The position numbers were made by a program, and so were the translations under genes. Below, piece after piece: positions 29,401 through 36,743 of a stretch of 64,000 nucleotides of DNA. The DNA is from Aquimarina sp. MAR_2010_214 (GTDB lineage: Bacteria > Bacteroidota > Bacteroidia > Flavobacteriales > Flavobacteriaceae), in contig NZ_PJMS01000001.1 in NCBI RefSeq assembly GCF_002846555.1, forward strand, positions 372,001-436,000. The letters run 5' to 3'. The notes below the pieces were generated by a model, which worked only from the letters and a program-made list of their open reading frames with translations, did not search any database and was not told the DNA's origin. Position 1 is the stretch's first letter, and each line of letters begins with the position of its first letter.

Positions 29401-29638
29401 TAATATTAGAAATCAATTTTTCTAATGGTTTAATAATACGCGACTCTACTTCTGTAGGGCTAGCTCCGGGATAGCCCACAAAAATATCTGCCATAGGCAC
29501 ATCTATTTGCGGTTCTTCTTCGCGTGGTATCAAAAACGAACTATACACACCTACGACCATAAATACAATCATAAGTAGTACAGTAAGCTTAGAGCCTATA
29601 AAACTTTTGGCAATTTTTCCTGCTAAACCTTCTTTCAT
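26438..29638 (-). CDS. RND-family efflux pump inner-membrane subunit
   Basis: 1066-residue AcrB/CusA-superfamily proton-driven pump. Twelve membrane helices in two halves with two large periplasmic loops are visible. The proton-relay region VTGIVVDDSIIIAENMHRH (about 405-423) has the Asp pair of AcrB-type pumps, and the first loop begins FLIPREEEPQIDVPMADI. It forms a tripartite pump with the adaptor and TolC genes just upstream. The relation to metal, drug or sulfur compounds is not decided by sequence. A REP-like repeat lies in the 130-nt gap before it. Confidence 0.93.
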   Translation of the reverse strand: MKEGLAGKIAKSFIGSKLTVLLMIVFMVVGVYSSFLIPREEEPQIDVPMADIFVGYPGASPTEVESRIIKPLEKLISNIKGVEYVYSTAMKEKAMVIVQFYVGEDIERSFVKLYNEINKHMDQMPQGVTMPLVKTRAIDDVPMLGLTLWSENYDDYQIKQIADELTNEIEKVNDVAITHKIGGRNRQLRVVLDKDKLSASGLDFLSVSEMIKANNQQLSAGSITKNDTEFLITTGKFLESVEDVNNLVVGVQQNQPIYLKQIATIIDGPEIPSNYVSLGFGQASEKAAMYTSEYQAVTISVAKRKGADAMKISDVIINKVEHLRTTLIPDDVHVEVTRNYGETASQKVSELLMHLIGAIIAVTLVVMLAMGWRGGLVVFLSVPVTFALTLLSYYMLDYTLNRITLFALVFVTGIVVDDSIIIAENMHRHFKMKRLPFKQAALYAINEVGNPTILATFTVIASVLPMAFVSGLMGPYMSPMPIGASIAMLLSLFVALTITPYLGFVFLREKDKKRDTVKENESRDLTDTFIYRVYSKFEIPLIENRAKRWLFLGITFLLLLGSVGLFFTKSVAVKMLPFDNKNEFQVVIDMPEGTTLERTAVVAKEIAQYLSSQPEVVNYQNYVGTSAPITFNGLVRHYDLRGGSNMADIQVNLTDKHDRSLQSHDIAKMMRPDIQEIAQKYNANVKLVEVPPGPPVLSTIVAEVYGPNYDKQIEVANEVQDILKNTTDVVDIDWMVEDDQIEYEFIIDKEKAMLYGVAPQQIAYTMNMALSNSAITNLYDEDASNQVAIVVALDEKEKSTILDISQLKIKSQRGVMIAISDLVTIQQRTLAKSIYRKNQKRVVYVMADMAGELESPVYAILGISDKLQNIALPIGYKMDELYIKQPDFEEDYTVKWDGEWQITLEVFRDLGIAFLGVIIIIYILIVGWFQNFKAPVVMMVAIPLSLVGIVLGHWVMGAFFTATSFIGMIALAGIMVRNSVLLIDFVNLRLAEGVPIKQAVIEAGAVRTTPILLTAGTVVIGAFVILFDPIFQGLAISLMGGTIVSTVLTLLVVPLVYYMIERKNYK

Positions 29639-29649
29639 TTTTCTATGTT

Positions 29650-29762
29650 TTTTGGGCGTTCGAGCGGGCTATCCGTTACAATCTTTTTAAGTTTCTCACC
29701 GCACCTAATGGTATTTAACGAGGCCTTCAAAAAGGATTTTCACTGCTATCCCTAACGCAACT
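29650..29762. repeat. REP-like intergenic repeat of the GGGCGTT...CCCTAACGC type
   Basis: The gap between the adaptor and RND pump genes contains TTGGGCGTTCGAGCGGGCTA at one end and CTATCCCTAACGCAACTTTT at the other. I recognise this pattern from memory as a dispersed intergenic repeat of Flavobacteriaceae. Only one copy lies in this window, so repetition is not shown here. Confidence 0.45.
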
Positions 29763-29768
29763 TTTTAG

Positions 29769-30845
29769 TTATTGAATGGTAATTTTTGCACCATTAAACA
29801 ATTTTCCTTCTGCATAAACGATGTACGCTTCATCTGATGATAAGCCCGATAACACCTCTATTTGATCACCAAAAGTTCTTCCTAATCGCAACCAACGTAA
29901 CAATGCAGTATTGCTCTGACTTACTGTATACACACCAGACAACTGACCATTTGTTATCAATGCTTCTGTGGGGATTAAAACCATTGTGGTTTTTGCTTGC
30001 TTTTTTATAGGAAATTGAACTGTTGTAAACATTCCGGATAAGATATTTGCATTGGTAGCATCCAAGGTAATTTTTACAAGGTACTGCCCCCCTGTATTTC
30101 TCGCCGATGTGCTGACTTCTGTTACTTTTCCTTTTATAGTTGTATCTATTGATTTTACTACTACATCTACTTGAGTTCCTGATTTAATTTGAGTTATTTC
30201 GGTTTCTGGTATCATTGCCATTACCTCATAAGCCCCTGGGGTTTCTATAGATAGTAAAGGGGTTCCTGGATTTGCCATATCCCCTTTATCCACAGATTTG
30301 CTGGTAACAACACCGCTAAAAGGCGCTGTAATATTAGAATAAGCAAACTGTGCGCTTACTTCATTTTTCATTTGTTTTGCTGCTTCTAATCGTGCTTTTG
30401 CCATCTCAAAACGAGCTGTCATATCATCCATTTCTTTTTGAGAAGCACTATTGTCTGCAAACAAATTCTTAAATCGATTATAATCTTTTTGAGCATTATT
30501 AAAAGCTACAGTAGCTTCAGTAATACTAGCATTTACCTGTGCTTTTTTTGCTTGTAAGTCTGCATTATTGATAGCAACCAGCAACTGACCTTTATGTACC
30601 TTATCACCTACGTCTACATATACATTATTTACAAATCCCATCATTCTCGTACTTAAATCAGCACTGTTTACAGCTTGAATCTTACCACTAGCAGATAAAA
30701 ATTGGCTGTTATTATTTGTAGAGACTTTATTCACTTTTACAGGAATAGGATCAGCAGTATCTGCAACTACTTTTTTAGTATCATTTCCACAACTAGCCAT
30801 AATTACTGTTAATGAAAAGATTGCTGTTTTATATATTTTTCTCAT
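29769..30845 (-). CDS. RND efflux periplasmic adaptor lipoprotein
   Basis: 358-residue HlyD/AcrA-type adaptor with a lipoprotein signal (SLTVIMASC, Cys19). Barrel-sandwich halves (GKIQAVNSADLSTRMMGFV and YSNITAPFSGVVTSKSVDKG) flank a coiled coil with KDYNRFKNLFADNSASQKEMDD, followed by the beta-barrel (MIPETEITQIKSGTQVDV). It links the RND pump to the TolC channel. It starts 45 nt after the TolC gene and is separated from the pump gene by a 130-nt repeat-containing gap. Confidence 0.93.
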   Translation of the reverse strand: MRKIYKTAIFSLTVIMASCGNDTKKVVADTADPIPVKVNKVSTNNNSQFLSASGKIQAVNSADLSTRMMGFVNNVYVDVGDKVHKGQLLVAINNADLQAKKAQVNASITEATVAFNNAQKDYNRFKNLFADNSASQKEMDDMTARFEMAKARLEAAKQMKNEVSAQFAYSNITAPFSGVVTSKSVDKGDMANPGTPLLSIETPGAYEVMAMIPETEITQIKSGTQVDVVVKSIDTTIKGKVTEVSTSARNTGGQYLVKITLDATNANILSGMFTTVQFPIKKQAKTTMVLIPTEALITNGQLSGVYTVSQSNTALLRWLRLGRTFGDQIEVLSGLSSDEAYIVYAEGKLFNGAKITIQ

Positions 30846-30890
30846 TTTCGATATTTTTTACTCTTCTATTCTTACTTTCTGTGACTTATT

Positions 30891-32204
30891 TCATTCTTTG
30901 GTTAAAAATTGCAGATACGCCTGTGCGTGATTGTACTCAAAAATAGTTTGATAATACTCCAGTTGCTTTTGCGCATATTGCGTTTCGGCCATTAATAAAT
31001 CTGTTGTTTTTTCTAATCCTTCTTTAAACCTATTAGTTCGTATTCTTAAGGATTCTTCAGATTGCTGCAATGCCAATGTGGTGAGTTTCAATTTGTTTTC
31101 GGCATCTACCAACATTCGCTTTACTTTATTTAATTCTAGATTACTTTGAGAGACATATTGCTCATATTCTAATTTAGATTTCTCAAATTCAGCTTTACTC
31201 TTTTGTGCTTTTCCAAAACGTTTAGAGCCTTCAAAAAGATTCCATTTCATTTGCGCACCAAATATGTAACCACTAGCATCTGCCCGGAAAATTTCATCAT
31301 CATATAACTCATAACTTCCAAATGCGTTAAGGCGCGGTAAAAAAGCCATTTTATCCGCCTTGTTCATTGCTCCATAAGCATTACTGGCCAGTTGCATTGC
31401 TTTAATATCTGAACGGTTTTCAGAAATACCAATGTGCTCTTTAGGTTGCAGTGTTCTAATTGTCAAACTATCTACGGGTTGATACGTCGTATATTCTTTT
31501 TCATTCATTAAAAATGATAAGTAATCAGATGCATTTTTCACATTGCTTTTTGCCATTTGCAATTGATTTTGTACTTCTGTTACACGCACTTCTACAGCCA
31601 GCACATCAGCGCGTTGTAAGTAACCTTGTTTATAACTATCATTTGCCAATTTTCTATTAGCATTTGCAGCTTCGAGTACTTTTTGAAGAACGTCAATAGC
31701 TTTATACGCTAGCTGTAATTGCATATAAGCCTTATCTACTTCAAATACCAAATAATCTATAGCTCTCTGGGTTTGAAGAGACATTGCTTTCATATTTGCT
31801 TTAGCTGCCTTACGTTGGTATATACCATCCAGATTAATTAATGGTTGTTGGATTTCAAAACGGGTAGCGTAATTCTCAATTTGAGAAGGATCATTTAATA
31901 AGGCTGGATTAAAATCGTTCTGTGTTAAAATTTCTTGATTTAATTTTGAACCAAAAGCCATCAATGGATTAGTCGTCGCCATACCTGTATAGGATGCTGT
32001 AATATTGGGTAAAAAAACAGCATGGGTTTGTCTATAATCTGCTTTAGCCTGATTAAATTCTTCCCTCGAAATTTTAATCGAGGTATTTTCTTCTGTCACT
32101 TTAGTAAGAATTTCAGTTTTACTTACCGGTCTTATTTTTTGAGAATAAGCGATGCTAGACAGTAAAAAAACAACTAGTACTAACTTATATATATGATTGT
32201 TCAT
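30891..32204 (-). CDS. TolC-family outer-membrane channel
   Basis: 437-residue outer-membrane efflux protein with a cleavable signal peptide (YKLVLVVFLLSSIAYSQ) and two TolC repeats of long helices and strands (for example ADYRQTHAVFLPNITASYTG and AQMKWNLFEGSKRFGKAQ). First gene of the five-gene efflux operon. The ATG at 32204 is preferred over the TTG one codon upstream. A -7 box and a GTAAC-N4-GTTAC palindrome lie just upstream. Confidence 0.92.
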   Translation of the reverse strand: MNNHIYKLVLVVFLLSSIAYSQKIRPVSKTEILTKVTEENTSIKISREEFNQAKADYRQTHAVFLPNITASYTGMATTNPLMAFGSKLNQEILTQNDFNPALLNDPSQIENYATRFEIQQPLINLDGIYQRKAAKANMKAMSLQTQRAIDYLVFEVDKAYMQLQLAYKAIDVLQKVLEAANANRKLANDSYKQGYLQRADVLAVEVRVTEVQNQLQMAKSNVKNASDYLSFLMNEKEYTTYQPVDSLTIRTLQPKEHIGISENRSDIKAMQLASNAYGAMNKADKMAFLPRLNAFGSYELYDDEIFRADASGYIFGAQMKWNLFEGSKRFGKAQKSKAEFEKSKLEYEQYVSQSNLELNKVKRMLVDAENKLKLTTLALQQSEESLRIRTNRFKEGLEKTTDLLMAETQYAQKQLEYYQTIFEYNHAQAYLQFLTKE

Positions 32205-32225
32205 CAATTCTAATTTTATGATAGA

Positions 32226-32270
32226 ACAAAAATACTTTCAGATTAACACCTGGACAGTAACATAAGTTAC
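32226..32270 (-). promoter_or_regulatory. Promoter and CRP/FNR-like site of the TolC-RND operon
   Basis: Minus-strand -7 box TATTTTTG (32226-32233) and the palindrome GTAAC-ATAA-GTTAC (32257-32270). The palindrome centre is 34 bp from the -7 centre, about -42 from the predicted start point, the usual place for a class II CRP/FNR activator. The same arrangement precedes two other operons nearby. Confidence 0.65.
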
Positions 32271-32416
32271 AGTTAGTATATTTACTGTGTTTTTTATGAA
32301 AGCATAAACAAAAAAACACTCCGTTACAGAATGCTTTTTACTAAATCACAATGAGTATATTTCATTGCTTAGTAGGCGATTACAAAGCACAAAAGATCAA
32401 TGTGTGCAATCGGAAA

Positions 32417-32563
32417 TTATAATTTATTTTCTGTTCTTGTTCCGCCATGTTTTCCGGCTACTACAATCATTATTTTAATACTTAAATACATGAATTTGAA
32501 AAACTGAAGAACAGGATTCATCATTTTGAACCGTTGATATTTTGAAATACGTTGTGTCATCAT
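32417..32563 (-). CDS. 48-residue small protein downstream of the SQR-like gene
   Basis: Frame of 48 residues, MMTQRISKYQRFKMMNPVLQ onward, with one hydrophobic stretch (FFKFMYLSIKIMIVVAG, about 21-37) and a Gly/Lys tail (KHGGTRTENKL). A basic N-terminus and one helix suggest a small membrane-associated protein. It starts 52 nt after the flavoprotein gene ends, on the same strand, and the rest of this gap has no other frame. Function is unknown. Missed by callers with a 60-residue cutoff. Confidence 0.6.
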   Translation of the reverse strand: MMTQRISKYQRFKMMNPVLQFFKFMYLSIKIMIVVAGKHGGTRTENKL

Positions 32564-32615
32564 TTCTTTTTTTACAGGTTAAGGATTCTATCACTTATAC
32601 TAGTTTCATCAGGTT

Positions 32616-34076
32616 TTATTCTGGAATTAACCACCACAAAGGTTTCATTTTTGCTTTATAAATAAATGCGTAATGTAATGCTAGTTTTAGCCAGTGACTT
32701 GCCAGGCCTATTTCTCCGAAGGTTTTGCCTAGTTTTCTACCTTGTGTTTTTGGATATTTATTGTAGTCTGGAACAATAGGGTAGGTTGTAATACTAATCC
32801 CGCTTCCTGAGATTAATCCAAACCCGGCAGATGCGATACAGGCAGCTCCCATATTCCCCATAGAGCCCTTGTGATGTAACAATTCTTTTTTGTTTTTAAT
32901 AGAGTCTATAATATTATCTGCGACTACTTTTGCTGTAATTCCGGAAGGCATTCCTGTTCTGGGGGGTGCTGGAAATATTGCTGTTCCATTTTTACTTTTA
33001 CGAGGCATTGATATGCTATGAGGTGGTGCAAATGCTATCCCTGGAGCAAATATATTTTTATAACTTGGGTTTTGATAGGTTTCTGGCCAGTCTTGAACAG
33101 ACCAGTCCTCATAAGGCCTTGAAGTATAATCTGCATCTACAATCATAAATCCTTTAAAAAGTTTTTCTGTAATATCATCTTCTTTTTTATCATAGGCTTT
33201 AAAACCATGTCCCGAAAAAGAAGGTATGAGCATCGCAAAATCATAGCTCTCGGTTTTAAATTCTCCTTCCAAGTTTTCGTAATGTGCGATTCCATCTTCA
33301 ATTTTAGTAACTCCTGCACCAAGAATCCACTTAATGTCCCGGTCTTCAAAAATCATTTCTACCAGTTCATTTGACTTCATCGTCATACTACCATATTTCA
33401 GCAACATTCCATCCATTCCAAAATCACCCAATTTATATTCATTAGAAATCCAGGTAATCTCTGCCTTATCACGCACCTTATGTCTACATAGTTCTTTTTC
33501 TACATTTAGGATATATTCAAAAGCAGCACCCTGGCAAGTAGCTTTTGCATGACCTGTTCCTATAAGAATTTTGGCCTTTTTACCTTGTTTCATTTCTTGA
33601 ATCAAAGCATTTAAACCTTTCCAGGCATGATTTGCATGTGTATATGTACATACAGAATACGTTTTGTTTTTTCCTGGGATTAAACCTTCAGTAGCTTCAA
33701 AATTAAGTTTAGGACCTGTAGCATTTATCAAATAATCATATGTTATCTTTTCTCGCTGCCCTTTCTTCTCCTCTCCCATAACATACTCTGCAAGTACATA
33801 TGGTTTTTCCTCGTTCACATCACCTTCAGGGTAAAATACCACTGCTTTGGCTTGTACATATCCTATTTGTTTCTTTTTATATAAAGGTTTAAGAGGAAAT
33901 AAAATACTTTTTGATTTCATTCTTCCTACCCCAACCCAAATATTAGAAGGAATCCATTGGTAGTTACTGTTAGGGGAAACAACAATAACTTCGTGTTCTT
34001 TTGATAGTTTTCTACGTAAGTGTGATGCAGCTACATGACCCGAAATACCTGCTCCTAGGACTACTATTTTTGACAT
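32616..34076 (-). CDS. Sulfide:quinone oxidoreductase-like flavoprotein
   Basis: 486-residue FAD-dependent NDH-2/SQR-type oxidoreductase: N-terminal IVVLGAGISGHVAASHLRRK (FAD), a second dinucleotide region and a C-terminal amphipathic end (LWWLIPE). Cys143, Cys181 (ATCQGAAFEY) and Cys413 (MGAACIASAG) match in context the three redox cysteines of sulfide:quinone reductases. It probably oxidises sulfide to polysulfide, feeding the quinone pool at the membrane. It is preceded by a CRP/FNR-like site and followed by a 48-residue small protein. Confidence 0.85.
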   Translation of the reverse strand: MSKIVVLGAGISGHVAASHLRRKLSKEHEVIVVSPNSNYQWIPSNIWVGVGRMKSKSILFPLKPLYKKKQIGYVQAKAVVFYPEGDVNEEKPYVLAEYVMGEEKKGQREKITYDYLINATGPKLNFEATEGLIPGKNKTYSVCTYTHANHAWKGLNALIQEMKQGKKAKILIGTGHAKATCQGAAFEYILNVEKELCRHKVRDKAEITWISNEYKLGDFGMDGMLLKYGSMTMKSNELVEMIFEDRDIKWILGAGVTKIEDGIAHYENLEGEFKTESYDFAMLIPSFSGHGFKAYDKKEDDITEKLFKGFMIVDADYTSRPYEDWSVQDWPETYQNPSYKNIFAPGIAFAPPHSISMPRKSKNGTAIFPAPPRTGMPSGITAKVVADNIIDSIKNKKELLHHKGSMGNMGAACIASAGFGLISGSGISITTYPIVPDYNKYPKTQGRKLGKTFGEIGLASHWLKLALHYAFIYKAKMKPLWWLIPE

Positions 34077-34092
34077 CTTGACTGGTTTTTAA

Positions 34093-34136
34093 TAAAGATA
34101 GTGTTTGCCAAGAAATCTCACTGTCACTTTTGTTAC
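34093..34136 (-). promoter_or_regulatory. Promoter and CRP/FNR-like site of the SQR-like gene
   Basis: Minus-strand -7 box TATCTTTA (34093-34100) and the palindrome GTCAC-TTTT-GTTAC (plus-strand reading, 34123-34136), with one mismatch from perfect symmetry. Centre-to-centre distance is 33 bp, matching the sites before the TolC operon and the cupin operon. Confidence 0.6.
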
Positions 34137-34220
34137 ATAAGCTTAGCCTCGTTTTTATGACACTATACAGCACATCTGTTTATTAAAAACCTGAGTTTTG
34201 AGTAATCAGTTACTAAAAAT

Positions 34221-35228
34221 TTACTTTTCAAATGAAATACTCCAAATGCCACGCACTTGATTGATATCATATCCTAAAGCTTTATCATCAGGATATAAAT
34301 TTGCCAATATATTTAACGTTTTTGATTGCACATCTTTTTTAGGCTTACCATGGCATTGTAAACACATAAGGTTTGTGGTAATAGGATAATAGAAGTGCGT
34401 TTTTTTATCGGTTTCTACTGTGATAGGCTCATATCCCTCATCGTTAGTGATTTTATTTTTGAAAATTTCTATATATTCGAGTTCTTCAGCAGTAGCCCTA
34501 TTTAACGGATTACGAGGCTTATCACTTACTCTTTTAATTTGGGCGTTATACACTGTCGCCATACTATCGGTAAGCGTGTAGGCTTTTTCATTACAAAATT
34601 CTAATGCTGCTACAACTCCTTTTTTCTGAATAGTTCCCATTAAATTTTTACCAAGTACTTTCTTTGTACCCAGTGCATATTTCAGACCTATTTCTTTGTA
34701 ATCTTTTGTCTCTAATCCTATTGTATTTTTTTCAATTTTCCCATCATTACGGTATTGCATTCTACCTCTTCCTTTTTCTTCTATATGCTGCTTAAACCAT
34801 TTTGGTTCTTCGATCTTAAACTCATACATATAATCTGCAATCAAACGGATTTCTTCTTCAGAAAAAACCTGATACGGCATTACGCCAAAACGTCTTACTG
34901 CTCCTGGCATTCTAGATTTTTCCTCAGATGGTTTTTGAAGAAAATTCCAGATAGCATCACCGAACTCTTTTTTGGTGGTATCGTCATTTAAATAATGTGA
35001 TTTTATAGCAACCATAGGAGGTGCAATGCTGCCATCATGGTCTGCTGATGGACTATGGCATAGATAGCATTTGGTCTCCATAATTTTTTTCCCAGGATGG
35101 GGTTTATTATCAGAAATTTCCACTTCTGTTTTTACCTGATAACCCTCATTTTTATTTTTGCAACTTGTAAACGTAAGAACACCAAACAACAAGCCTATTA
35201 CTGTAAAAGATAACTTCGAAATTTTCAT
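34221..35228 (-). CDS. DUF3365 c-type cytochrome lipoprotein
   Basis: 335-residue periplasmic lipoprotein (VLTFTSC) with a CYLCH haem site near the N-terminus in a cytochrome-c domain that also has MPYQVFSEEE. A DUF3365 (Tll0287-like) domain follows, with a second haem motif CLQCH near the end. It probably carries or senses electrons in the periplasm. The ATG at 35228 starts a clean signal peptide (MKISKLSFTVIGLLFGVL); an ATG at 35282 would run into the upstream cupin gene. It starts 7 nt after that gene. Confidence 0.85.
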   Translation of the reverse strand: MKISKLSFTVIGLLFGVLTFTSCKNKNEGYQVKTEVEISDNKPHPGKKIMETKCYLCHSPSADHDGSIAPPMVAIKSHYLNDDTTKKEFGDAIWNFLQKPSEEKSRMPGAVRRFGVMPYQVFSEEEIRLIADYMYEFKIEEPKWFKQHIEEKGRGRMQYRNDGKIEKNTIGLETKDYKEIGLKYALGTKKVLGKNLMGTIQKKGVVAALEFCNEKAYTLTDSMATVYNAQIKRVSDKPRNPLNRATAEELEYIEIFKNKITNDEGYEPITVETDKKTHFYYPITTNLMCLQCHGKPKKDVQSKTLNILANLYPDDKALGYDINQVRGIWSISFEK

Positions 35229-35235
35229 GATTAGC

Positions 35236-35604
35236 CTATTTAATGAGTAAAAACTTACAATCTGTAATAGGATATACCCCATGCAAAATATTTTTAGGAA
35301 GCGTGATAATATCTCCGCTTTTCAGTATATGTTCAGCATCTCCTATGGTAATTTTTGCACTACCTTCTAACATTAACAAAGGTGCATCTACAGGTGCAGA
35401 ATGTGGTTTCATAACCTGATCGCTTTTAAGGGCAAAAGCTATCATTTTATAATCATTACTACTATAAACAACTGTATTATTTATCTTATCAGCATAAGCA
35501 ACTTTACTAGCTAGATTATTCTCATTTACTGTATCGGTTTTAGCCTCTGGTGTACAACTAGAAAGTCCTATTGTACCTATCAAAATTAGGATGTATTTTT
35601 TCAT
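35236..35604 (-). CDS. Cupin-domain lipoprotein
   Basis: 122-residue lipoprotein (IGTIGLSSC, Cys17) with a small cupin barrel: MKPHSAPVDAPLLMLEGSAKITIGD and LKSGDIITLPKNILHGVYP. His and Glu positions fit a metal site, but the full cupin motif is incomplete, so the ligand is uncertain. First gene of a two-gene unit with the DUF3365 cytochrome (7-nt gap). A CRP/FNR-like palindrome is upstream. Confidence 0.8.
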   Translation of the reverse strand: MKKYILILIGTIGLSSCTPEAKTDTVNENNLASKVAYADKINNTVVYSSNDYKMIAFALKSDQVMKPHSAPVDAPLLMLEGSAKITIGDAEHILKSGDIITLPKNILHGVYPITDCKFLLIK

Positions 35605-35937
35605 AAGTTTTTAAACGCTGTTTTGTAGAAAGTGTATTCAATTATTTAAATGAATCTATGAAGAATAGCTCTTCATAAAAATTTATAATCTCAAAGCACT
35701 TCTTTACGAATATTGTTTGTTTTCAATTCAGTTATCTAAATAACAACTAGGTATAAATAACTTTATTTTTGTCTAATGTACAGAATCCTTTTTGCTCCTA
35801 AAGTAACAAACGTTACACATCAAAATAAAATATAGTTCGGATACCTTTACTTAATAACATATTGGAAAATATGACAAATTACATTTATATTTCCGACAGC
35901 TGTTTTTCAAAAACTTAGCAGGTAATTGAGTTGAAGT
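35605..35937. other. 333-bp regulatory intergenic region
   Basis: The gap between the Zn-peptidase 3' end and the cupin gene start. It holds the cupin promoter region (35773-35816), leaving a long leader of about 165 nt before the cupin ATG. That leader is AT-rich, and I see no riboswitch or small gene in it. Confidence 0.5.
35773..35816 (-). promoter_or_regulatory. Promoter and CRP/FNR-like site of the cupin-cytochrome operon
   Basis: Palindrome GTAAC-AAAC-GTTAC (35803-35816) with a minus-strand -7-like box TACATTAG (35773-35780, one mismatch to TAnnTTTG). Centres are 33 bp apart, as at the SQR-like gene and within one base of the TolC operon. Confidence 0.55.
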
Positions 35938-36633
35938 TTAGTCTCTTCTACCCCCCATAAAAATTGAGATAAAATAGAGTAAAGTTGCTAAAGAACCTAA
36001 AGCAGCTACCACATAGGTACGTGCGGCCCATTTTAATGCATCTTTGGCTCCTGCATGCTCCTGAGGAGTAAGCATATTATTATTTTCTAACCATGCTAAT
36101 GCTCTGTTACTGGCATCATACTCTACAGGCAAGGTGATAAATGCAAACAGTGTTGTTACTGCAAATAATATGATTCCTATTAAGAAAAGAGTATTCCCAA
36201 AGATCACCCCGGATGCCGAAAGAATAAGTCCTCCCATAATCACAAAATTAGAAAGCTTACTTGCTACTCCTACTGCGGGTACAATCTTAGACCTCATGGT
36301 TAGCCAACTATATGATGTAGCATGTTGTACAGCATGCCCACATTCGTGAGCAGCTACGGCAGCGGCAGCGGCATTACGCTGGTTATATACTCCTTCACTT
36401 AAGTTTACTGTCTTTTTTAATGGATTATAATGATCTGTAAGCATTCCTGCAGTAGAAACCACTTGCACATCACGAATCCCATTATCCTGTAACATCTTGG
36501 TCGCAATCTCTGCGCCACTCATCCTGTTTTGTAAGTTGATATTAGAATATTTCTTGAATTTACTTTTGAGTTTATTGCTTACAAATGAGCTCACTAAAAA
36601 TATAACTCCCGCAATGATATAATATCCCATCAT
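35938..36633 (-). CDS. YugP-type zinc membrane metallopeptidase
   Basis: 231-residue neutral zinc metallopeptidase of the DUF2268-like/YugP family. N-terminal helix, catalytic motif AAHECGHAVQHATSYSW (about 93-109), then three hydrophobic helices (about 120-170 and 205-228) and FITLPVEYDASNRALAWL. It is an integral membrane protease of unknown target. It lies downstream of ald, separated by a terminator. Confidence 0.88.
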   Translation of the reverse strand: MMGYYIIAGVIFLVSSFVSNKLKSKFKKYSNINLQNRMSGAEIATKMLQDNGIRDVQVVSTAGMLTDHYNPLKKTVNLSEGVYNQRNAAAAAVAAHECGHAVQHATSYSWLTMRSKIVPAVGVASKLSNFVIMGGLILSASGVIFGNTLFLIGIILFAVTTLFAFITLPVEYDASNRALAWLENNNMLTPQEHAGAKDALKWAARTYVVAALGSLATLLYFISIFMGGRRD

Positions 36634-36678
36634 AACTATTCATTTTTTTTATTGTAATTAAACTTGATATATAAAATA

Positions 36679-36709
36679 CAAAAACCTCGCCATAATAACG
36701 AGGTTTTTG
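36679..36709 (-). terminator. Terminator after ald
   Basis: 11-bp perfect stem (36679-36689 with 36699-36709) and 9-nt loop; on the minus strand it ends in a T-run. It lies 34 nt after the ald stop. Confidence 0.85.
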
Positions 36710-36743
36710 ATTAAATAAACTTGAGTTAGCCAATAAATCGAGT

